Both the position numbers and the translations under genes were made by a program. From Nostoc sp. FACHB-973 (GTDB taxonomy: Bacteria; Cyanobacteriota; Cyanobacteriia; Cyanobacteriales; Nostocaceae), in assembly GCF_014698115.1 (NCBI RefSeq), contig NZ_JACJSJ010000022.1, positions 33,656 to 97,655 on the forward strand: 64,000 nt of DNA, read 5' to 3'. A model generated the notes under the pieces. The model worked only from the letters and a program-made list of their open reading frames with translations. It did not search any database and was not told where the DNA came from. Within the stretch, counting starts at the first letter, position 1; each line of letters starts with the position of its first letter. Shown here piece after piece: positions 58,110 to 64,000 of this stretch.

Positions 58110-60317
58110 TTACGAATTACGAATTATTAATGACTCTTCATCTTGGGTATATGCACTTACCACATTTTTAATGATTTCCAGACCGACTTCTCCGGCTAAA
58201 GTCATAATTGATTCTGGGTGAAACTGAACGGCGGCAATGGGGAGTGTCCGATGTTCAATGCCCATAATTACATCGTCATCGGAAATCGCTGTTACCTTAA
58301 GTTCTTTTGGCAAATGCTCTGGTATGGCAAATAATGAGTGATATCTACCCACTACAAAGGATTCTGGTAAATTGTTGAAGGTAATAGAATCGGAATCGCT
58401 GACGAAAATGCGTGAGGATTTACCATGTTGGGGATAGTTGAGAACTCCTAATTCTCCACCAAAGGCTTCAACGATGCTTTGCAGTCCTAAACAAACTCCA
58501 AAAATCGGAATTTGACGATAAACAAGAGCGCCGATAGTCTCAGAAACCCCAAAATCACTTGGTCTACCAGGGCCGGGAGATAAAACAACTAAGTCAGGTC
58601 GTTCTTTGTCGAACAGTGAATCAGAGAAACCATGACGTAATGTGGTAACGCTTGCACCGGTTTGGCGAATGTAATTAGCTAGTGTATGAACAAATGAGTC
58701 TTCATAATCTATTAGCAAAATGCGTTTGCCAGGTTTCACACTTGGAATGTGTCTAGTTAATTTTATAGAGCTGGATTCATCAATTTTCTGACTCGCTTGT
58801 TTAACACGGCGAATTGTTTCAAATAAAGCAGCAGCTTTAGTAATTGTTTCTTGTTCTTCTGCTTGCGGTATGGAGTCATAAAGGACTGTAGCACCAACTC
58901 GCACTTCGGCGATGCAATCTTTTAATCGAATTGTTCGCAGAATTAATCCAGTATTTAAGTTACCGTTGAAATTTAAATAGCCAACTGCTCCACCATACCA
59001 ACGTCGAGCGCTTTTTTCATGTTGTTCAATAAATTCTATGGCTGCTCTTTTGGGTGCGCCGGTGACTGTAACTGCCCAAGTATGGCTTAAAAATGCATCT
59101 AAGGCATCAAATTGCGATCGCAGTGTACCTTCAACATGATCTACTGTGTGAATTAAATGGCTGTATAATTCAATTTGGCGACGCCCAATGACTTGTACAG
59201 AGCCAGGTTCGCAGATTCGGGATTTGTCATTGCGATCGACATCAGTACACATCGTCAACTCAGCTTCATCTTTGTGTGAATTGAGTAATTGACGAATTTG
59301 CACGGCATCATCAAGTGCATCTTGTCCCCGGCTAATAGTGCCGCTAATTGGACAAGTTTCTACCCGCCTCCCTTCAACCCGCACAAACATTTCTGGAGAT
59401 GCACCAATCAGATATTCCCCACCTAAATTAAAAATAAATCCATAAGGACTAGGATTTATATCCTTTAAAGTCTCAAATAACTTGCTGGGTTCTTCTTCAA
59501 ATCCCTCCAAAAAGTTTTGACTAGGAACTACTTCAAATAAATCACCTCGACGGAAATAATCGAGTGCAACCCCAACTTTTTTTGCATACTCACCTATTGC
59601 ATGGTCAGCAGTTTGAGTTGGTAGCAGATGTTTTCCGCGATAATCAATAGACTCACCTGTTCGAGGCAAATTATTTGTACTACCATGCACTGTTGCAAAT
59701 TCATATTGTAGACGAAATCCACGTTGTTGATAGTAGTCAACAACTATCAATTCATCTGGCAAATAAAGCACTATATCTCGCTGATCTTTAGGACGTTCCA
59801 ATCGCTGGCGAATTGGTTCAAACTGAAAAACTAAATCGTAACCAAACGCGCCATACAATCCTAAATGCTCGTCTTCTTGACTAGAGAAAATATGTAGAAT
59901 TTCACGGACAACTGTAAATGCTGAAGGTTGTTTACTACGTTCTTCTTCAGTAAATTTTTTTTTTGCAGGTTTAACAAAGCCGACGAGATGCTTATCATCT
60001 AGAGTAACTTTCTCAAGTTTTTTGGAGTTAGATAAACACTCTAAAAGTAATGGTAAAAGTAATTGACCACGTTCATTTAAAGCTATTAAAGTGAAAGTAT
60101 TTCCCTGGGTAGTCAACTCCAATGGCGGATTCACAAATCCGATCGCCCATCTTTTATATCTCCCCGGATATTCGTAGCTGCTCCTTAATAAGCCTCCACG
60201 CTGAGAATTTAAGTGGAATAAAATATCTTCGAGGGCAGTGTCCATCTTAACTTCTGTGATGGAGCGAGAAATACTGACACCGCCAAGGGTTGTGTATGAG
60301 CGTGAATCAAAAATCAT
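58110..60317 (-). CDS. trpE: Anthranilate synthase, fused TrpE-TrpG
   Basis: 735 aa. Chorismate-binding half (about 230-510): GDLFEVVPSQNFLEGFEEEP, IGASPEMFVRVEGRRVETCP, MCTDVDRNDKSRIC, GAPKRAAIEFIE. Glutamine amidotransferase half (about 545-725): LSPGPGRPSDFG, GVCLGLQSIVEAFGGELG with the cysteine, and AAVQFHPES with the His/Glu. It converts chorismate to anthranilate in one polypeptide. Housekeeping cyanobacterial TrpE and TrpG are usually separate, so the fused form fits a dedicated secondary copy. Confidence 0.94.
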   Translation of the reverse strand: MIFDSRSYTTLGGVSISRSITEVKMDTALEDILFHLNSQRGGLLRSSYEYPGRYKRWAIGFVNPPLELTTQGNTFTLIALNERGQLLLPLLLECLSNSKKLEKVTLDDKHLVGFVKPAKKKFTEEERSKQPSAFTVVREILHIFSSQEDEHLGLYGAFGYDLVFQFEPIRQRLERPKDQRDIVLYLPDELIVVDYYQQRGFRLQYEFATVHGSTNNLPRTGESIDYRGKHLLPTQTADHAIGEYAKKVGVALDYFRRGDLFEVVPSQNFLEGFEEEPSKLFETLKDINPSPYGFIFNLGGEYLIGASPEMFVRVEGRRVETCPISGTISRGQDALDDAVQIRQLLNSHKDEAELTMCTDVDRNDKSRICEPGSVQVIGRRQIELYSHLIHTVDHVEGTLRSQFDALDAFLSHTWAVTVTGAPKRAAIEFIEQHEKSARRWYGGAVGYLNFNGNLNTGLILRTIRLKDCIAEVRVGATVLYDSIPQAEEQETITKAAALFETIRRVKQASQKIDESSSIKLTRHIPSVKPGKRILLIDYEDSFVHTLANYIRQTGASVTTLRHGFSDSLFDKERPDLVVLSPGPGRPSDFGVSETIGALVYRQIPIFGVCLGLQSIVEAFGGELGVLNYPQHGKSSRIFVSDSDSITFNNLPESFVVGRYHSLFAIPEHLPKELKVTAISDDDVIMGIEHRTLPIAAVQFHPESIMTLAGEVGLEIIKNVVSAYTQDEESLIIRNS

Positions 60318-60955
60318 GGGAAATTTCTCTGAAATAGTTATTAGTTAGTCAACAAGAAGGGAGTAGAGAGTAGGGAGTGGGGAAGACAGCATTGAACGGG
60401 GCTTGAGATGCAATCGTCTTAAAAGACGGGGCTTGTAGAGCGCTGGTTGGGGTCGCTATTTTTTTCCCGACTCCCGACTCCCGACTCCCTACTCCCGCCC
60501 CAACTGGGCTTGGTCATTCATCGAGGTATATTAATCATTATTGATAAATATCTTCAACTTAAAAACAAGTCTAAATCGTGCAATGTCACTTTAATTCAAA
60601 TTATCCAAATCTGCGGATTGTTTTTAAGTTGTAATGGAAAACTTTTTGACTTCTTACTTAAGAGTACTCGATATCAAGCAGATAATACATTGAATAATTT
60701 GTAGATTGGGTGTCAATTTATTCGCTTTTTATACTGCTTTTTTAGTAAATTTCCTGACAACATTCTTTGAAATTATCCGCCTCCCTCAAAAGTATTAGAT
60801 CGTATCACAACTTCCTAGCGAAAAAAATCGCCTCGCATCAAACCTCTGCATTACTTTGGGCTTCTCTGAGCTTATAGCGGTTTTCAATTGAATGGAATAC
60901 ACTCAAAGAAAATTAAACCATTGTAGGGTAGCACAGCTGTGCTACCCTACTCTAT
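60318..60955. repeat. Intergenic region with the inverted copy of the 14.6-kb repeat
   Basis: 60377-60513 is the reverse complement of 14611-14755 with small differences (GAAGACAGCATTGAACGGGG through CCAACTGGGCTTGGTCA). 60923-60951 is the palindrome GTAGGGTAGCACAGCTGTGC. The rest is AT-rich without genes. Confidence 0.8.
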
Positions 60956-62173
60956 TCAACTGCAAATTGCTAGAATTCTCAATTCCCGCAACAGCGATAT
61001 TGCTTGCTTGTACAATAACAAATCCACCTCGTGAACTTCAATTCTTTTTCCAATGCCTTGTAACAGCGTTAGAGTTAATTCTCCACCTAAGTGTTCGCGG
61101 AACTCTGTCAAACCTCGGAACAGACAATGGGGATGTTCCAGTTGTGATAACTTATCAGCTAGTTCTGGCACATACAGAGTGAAACCCAAAGCTGATAAGG
61201 TGTTTAATATCCTTTGCCACTCTGAGAAATCAAGCAATCCTGCTAAATAGGAATAAGTGCTATCCAAAGCGATACCGATCGCCACTGCTTCCCCATGACG
61301 CAAGCTATAATTTGTCAAATGCTCCAGTTTATGAGCCGCCCAATGTCCAAAATCCAGGGGACGAGACGAACCCATTTCAAAAGCATCACCGCTGTTAGCA
61401 ATGTGTTCTAAATGCAACTGGGCGCAACGATAAATAATTTGTTGCATGGTGTCCATGTCTCGCCGCACAAGCGCTGCGCTGTGAGACTCGATAAAATCAA
61501 AAAACTTAGGATCTTTAATTAGCGCCACCTTAATTGCTTCTGCAATCCCCGAACGCCAATCGCGATCGTCTAGAGTTGTTAAGAAAGCAGAATCATTTAT
61601 AACTGCATAAGGTGGCGCAAATGTGCCGAGAAAATTCTTTTTCCCAAAGCTGTTGATGCCATTTTTTACCCCAATCCCAGAATCATTTTGTGCTAGCACC
61701 GTAGTCGGAATCCGGATCAGACGAATTCCACGATGAGCAGTAGCAGCAGCATATCCTACCAAATCCAACACAGCCCCACCGCCGATCGCTAACAAGTAGG
61801 AATGACGACATAATCCGGCTGTTTCAATGAGTTGGTGGATTTGCTCTAATAAAGTGCGATCGTTCTTAGCAGCTTCCCCACCCGGAATTATCATTGGTTC
61901 AGTGGCGATCGCTAGTATCTCTGCATAAAACTTAGTATACGCTACTACTTGCCCAAGCAACCCAGGTTGCAATTCCAACAATCCTGCATCTACCACCACT
62001 AGTACTTTCTTCGGCTTCGTCTCCCCATCCGCTGCGATCGCTTGAGCTAACGTGGGATTTTTCAACTCAAATAAATTGTGAGTAAAGTAAACCTCATAGT
62101 TAAAAGTAACCGAAACACGTTGATGAATTGGTTGCAGATTAAATCTACTTTTTTGCTTAATGTCAACTACCAT
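60956..62173 (-). CDS. aroB: 3-dehydroquinate synthase-like sugar phosphate cyclase
   Basis: 405 aa. AIGGGAVLDLVGYAAATAHR and RIPTTVLAQNDSGIGVKNGI are typical of the AroB superfamily, and DWRSGIAEAIKVALIKDP follows. The metal-binding region reads RPLDFGHWAAHKLE, where ordinary AroB has GHTxGHAxE; the two histidines (GH..AH) are kept but the surrounding residues differ. It may therefore be a scytonemin-cluster AroB or another cyclase of the superfamily. It has an N-terminal extension of about 45 residues over E. coli AroB. Start taken at MVVDIKQ. Confidence 0.85.
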   Translation of the reverse strand: MVVDIKQKSRFNLQPIHQRVSVTFNYEVYFTHNLFELKNPTLAQAIAADGETKPKKVLVVVDAGLLELQPGLLGQVVAYTKFYAEILAIATEPMIIPGGEAAKNDRTLLEQIHQLIETAGLCRHSYLLAIGGGAVLDLVGYAAATAHRGIRLIRIPTTVLAQNDSGIGVKNGINSFGKKNFLGTFAPPYAVINDSAFLTTLDDRDWRSGIAEAIKVALIKDPKFFDFIESHSAALVRRDMDTMQQIIYRCAQLHLEHIANSGDAFEMGSSRPLDFGHWAAHKLEHLTNYSLRHGEAVAIGIALDSTYSYLAGLLDFSEWQRILNTLSALGFTLYVPELADKLSQLEHPHCLFRGLTEFREHLGGELTLTLLQGIGKRIEVHEVDLLLYKQAISLLRELRILAICS

Positions 62174-62457
62174 ATTTTTGCTGATATGTCTAATAGTTTT
62201 CTTCTTCAAATACCCAAGCTATTCTTGTAATAATCAAATTCCTCTAAAACTCCTACTCTGCGCCTCTGCGTGAAATGAAAAAATATAGATGCAGCAGATT
62301 TAAAGTTAGTAAAGTCTAGTATCTATGCCTAAAACCTAGACCGAGAGCTTATTATCATTCTGAATTCTGTTAGCGCAGCGGGGCGTAGCCCATTCTGACC
62401 GGAGCTTTCGGAGTCTCCGGCTCCGCTCCTGAATTCTCCTATAATTTAAAATCTCGC

Positions 62458-63396
62458 TTATTTTACAACAACCTTACTTTTTTCCTCAAATAATTCTTGA
62501 ATACTTTCAAACTCTTGAATTAATGCCTCCCGATCTTTCCTTGCTACCAATCTTGCCAAGCGGCTGCAAGTGTTAGCTAAAGATTTAATTGCTTCACATC
62601 TCTCTTCCGTAGCTAGCATGATATCCACACATAAATGAGAGTTTTGCGAAAACAAACGTTTAACACTATCAATTTGTTGATGGTAACTAGGAGTTGATAT
62701 TAATAAACTCTGCTCTATATCAATTCTTGCTTCTGCTAAGAAAACGCCAAGACTCAACCTACAGAAGTGCTGCACTGCTTGAATAATGACCATCATCTGA
62801 TCGTGTTCTTCAGGCGTGCAAACAATTAACTCTCCACCTTGAATTTTAATGAAGTCTAATAACCATTGAAATGATTCATCATTTCGCCCTGGACATATGA
62901 CAAATTTTTGTCCTAAAAACGATTTAATACTTGGCCCAAACATTGGATGTAAACCCATAACGGGGCCTGAATGGTGTTCGAGCATTGCTTGAGTTGGCTG
63001 CGTTTTAATACTCGTGATATCGCACAAAGCTGTAGTTGGTGCAAGGTATTTAGCTGCACGCTTAATAACATCAACTGTATATTCAATGGGAACACTTACT
63101 AAAACTAACTCTGCCGAATTTAACAATTGATCTGCATATTCCCAATCTTCGTGTTCGAGAACATTAACATTATGACCTAACGCCGAAAATTGTTCTTTAA
63201 ATAATCTTCCCATCCTGCCATGTCCACCGATGATGGTAATTTGTCGGGGAATGATATGATTTGTTGCAGATTCAGGAATACTAGCTTGAGCAAGGAAGGG
63301 AGGCACATCAGCGAATTGTTCATCTAATGATGGTAGGCGATCGCCAAGTAGAGCGATCGAGCTTTGGTCAGTTTTTTTCAGCTTATTTAAGTTCAT
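62458..63396 (-). CDS. tyrA: Prephenate dehydrogenase, T-protein-like
   Basis: 312 aa. Rossmann motif ITIIGGHGRMGRLFKEQFSA, VSVPIEYTVDVI, MGLHPMFGPSIKSFLGQ and HDQMMVIIQAVQHF. The core is closest to the dehydrogenase domain of enterobacterial chorismate mutase-prephenate dehydrogenase; the first 45 residues here are not a mutase. It yields 4-hydroxyphenylpyruvate, the second scytonemin precursor. The intergenic region to aroB (62174-62457) has only repeats. Confidence 0.92.
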   Translation of the reverse strand: MNLNKLKKTDQSSIALLGDRLPSLDEQFADVPPFLAQASIPESATNHIIPRQITIIGGHGRMGRLFKEQFSALGHNVNVLEHEDWEYADQLLNSAELVLVSVPIEYTVDVIKRAAKYLAPTTALCDITSIKTQPTQAMLEHHSGPVMGLHPMFGPSIKSFLGQKFVICPGRNDESFQWLLDFIKIQGGELIVCTPEEHDQMMVIIQAVQHFCRLSLGVFLAEARIDIEQSLLISTPSYHQQIDSVKRLFSQNSHLCVDIMLATEERCEAIKSLANTCSRLARLVARKDREALIQEFESIQELFEEKSKVVVK

Positions 63397-63476
63397 AAAT
63401 CTGTCCTGAAAGCACCTTGATTTCGTAATTCGTAATATTTTTAATTACGAACTACGAATTACGAATTAGTAATTAT

Positions 63477-64000
63477 TTAGCACTGTTTTTGCAGTTCCTT
63501 CTCAAAACTGAAAACTGATTTTTGTTGTCTATGTTTTCTCAATATGACGGTAGCAGCCCCAAGTCCGAGTAATGCTAGACCCAACGCTGAACTAGGTTCA
63601 GGTACTTGTTTTCTACCTTCTACGTTTAACACCTGAACGCGACCTTGGAAGAAATCGCCCACATAAAGCTTGCCATCTTTATAGCTTGTGCCAGCCGTCC
63701 AGTTAAATACACCCGGTGTCAGGTCGAGGGGGTCGCCAAAGGGTGGTTCACCTAATTGGGGAGGTGCTGCTGCGGCAGCTTCACCAAATGCAGTCAAGAA
63801 GTTACCGTTTTTGTCGAATACTTGAACGCGGCTATTGATAGAATCAGCCACATAGATATTCTCAAACTCATCGACTTCGATGCCAATTGGTTGATTAAAC
63901 TCCCCATCTCCAGTGCCTTGTTTGCCAAATGTCAAGAGGGGATTACCTTGAGGATCGAGAACCTGAATACGGTTGTTAAATTGGTCACTTACAAAAAAGT
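63477..64000 (-). CDS. NHL-repeat PEP-CTERM protein, 3' part (ScyD/ScyF-like)
   Basis: The visible 174 residues continue off the right edge. They contain NHL repeats (NRIQVLDPQGNPLLTFGKQG, FENIYVADSINSRVQVFDKN, KLYVGDFFQGRVQVLNVEGR) and a C-terminal sorting tail VPEPSSALGLALLGLGAATV followed by LRKHRQQK. Scytonemin clusters have NHL-type proteins (ScyD, ScyF) next to tyrA, thought to act in the periplasm in late scytonemin assembly. The neighbouring tyrA/aroB/trp genes support ScyF or ScyD. Confidence 0.8.
   Translation of the reverse strand, partial: FFVSDQFNNRIQVLDPQGNPLLTFGKQGTGDGEFNQPIGIEVDEFENIYVADSINSRVQVFDKNGNFLTAFGEAAAAAPPQLGEPPFGDPLDLTPGVFNWTAGTSYKDGKLYVGDFFQGRVQVLNVEGRKQVPEPSSALGLALLGLGAATVILRKHRQQKSVFSFEKELQKQC

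Overview
The window looks like chromosomal DNA of a phycoerythrin-containing, probably Nostoc-like filamentous cyanobacterium. The evidence is a cpe (phycoerythrin) gene set, what I read as the downstream half of a scytonemin cluster, a cyanovirin-N-like protein, COP23 and PEP-CTERM proteins, many GCGATCGC (HIP1) sites, and heavy loads of short tandem repeats (GGGGATT/GGGCATT types), palindromes and MITE-like elements.

Layout. 0-5 kb: partial pebB, a CpeS-type lyase, a pentapeptide-repeat protein, a HEAT-repeat protein and a phycobiliprotein-like protein. 5.4-10 kb: a signalling or protease island with a Ser/Thr kinase, a small membrane protein, a COP23 protein and two trypsin-like proteases; three of these proteins share an unusual C-terminal motif. 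10.7-15.8 kb: linkers and chromophore genes in the order cpeC, cpeD, cpeS, cpeT, cpeR, then a further linker with a coiled coil. 16-39 kb: mostly unlinked genes (EF-hand membrane protein, beta-lactamase-like protein, TrmJ-like methyltransferase, penicillin acylase, SWIM protein, PBP4-like peptidase, thrB, ndhD, cyanovirin-like lectin, zinc alcohol dehydrogenase, SRPBCC protein, SDR) separated by MITEs and decayed copies.

The most unusual part is 39.6-46.7 kb, all on the + strand. It mixes small protein genes with at least five structured RNAs. The proteins are a ubiquitin-like protein, a 242-aa protein of unknown function, a complete paralogue of ribosomal protein bL12, a Ro60/TROVE-like vWA protein, a HEPN-like protein, a 276-aa unknown protein and a ThiF/E1-like protein. 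Four of the RNAs share one Y-RNA-like frame: an outer stem, an internal loop with CCCUAAC against AACUU, an inner stem, then CUUACAUACU or a close variant. The apical cargo differs between them: a tRNA-like domain with a CUA anticodon nested in the anticodon region of another tRNA-like molecule, a circularly permuted tRNA-like domain, a tRNA-like domain with a CAA anticodon, and a chimera of two pieces of 23S rRNA. Those two pieces are the sarcin-ricin loop and the L11-binding GTPase-associated centre. Together with the bL12 paralogue, the locus encodes imitations of the ribosome's translation-factor site and of tRNAs. I infer an RNP that senses, decoys or repairs RNA damage, or that recruits translational GTPases, with ubiquitin-like conjugation. 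A predicted secreted EndoU ribonuclease lies next to it.

46.8-52.4 kb: EndoU, a HicB-like protein and a BgtAB-like amino-acid ABC transporter. 51.3-64 kb, transcribed leftwards: NHL/PEP-CTERM protein (partial), tyrA, aroB, trpE(G), trpC, trpA, trpB, trpD, aroG. This matches the dedicated aromatic amino-acid supply genes of scytonemin clusters, with tandem repeats in several of the intergenic gaps and one repeat inside trpD.
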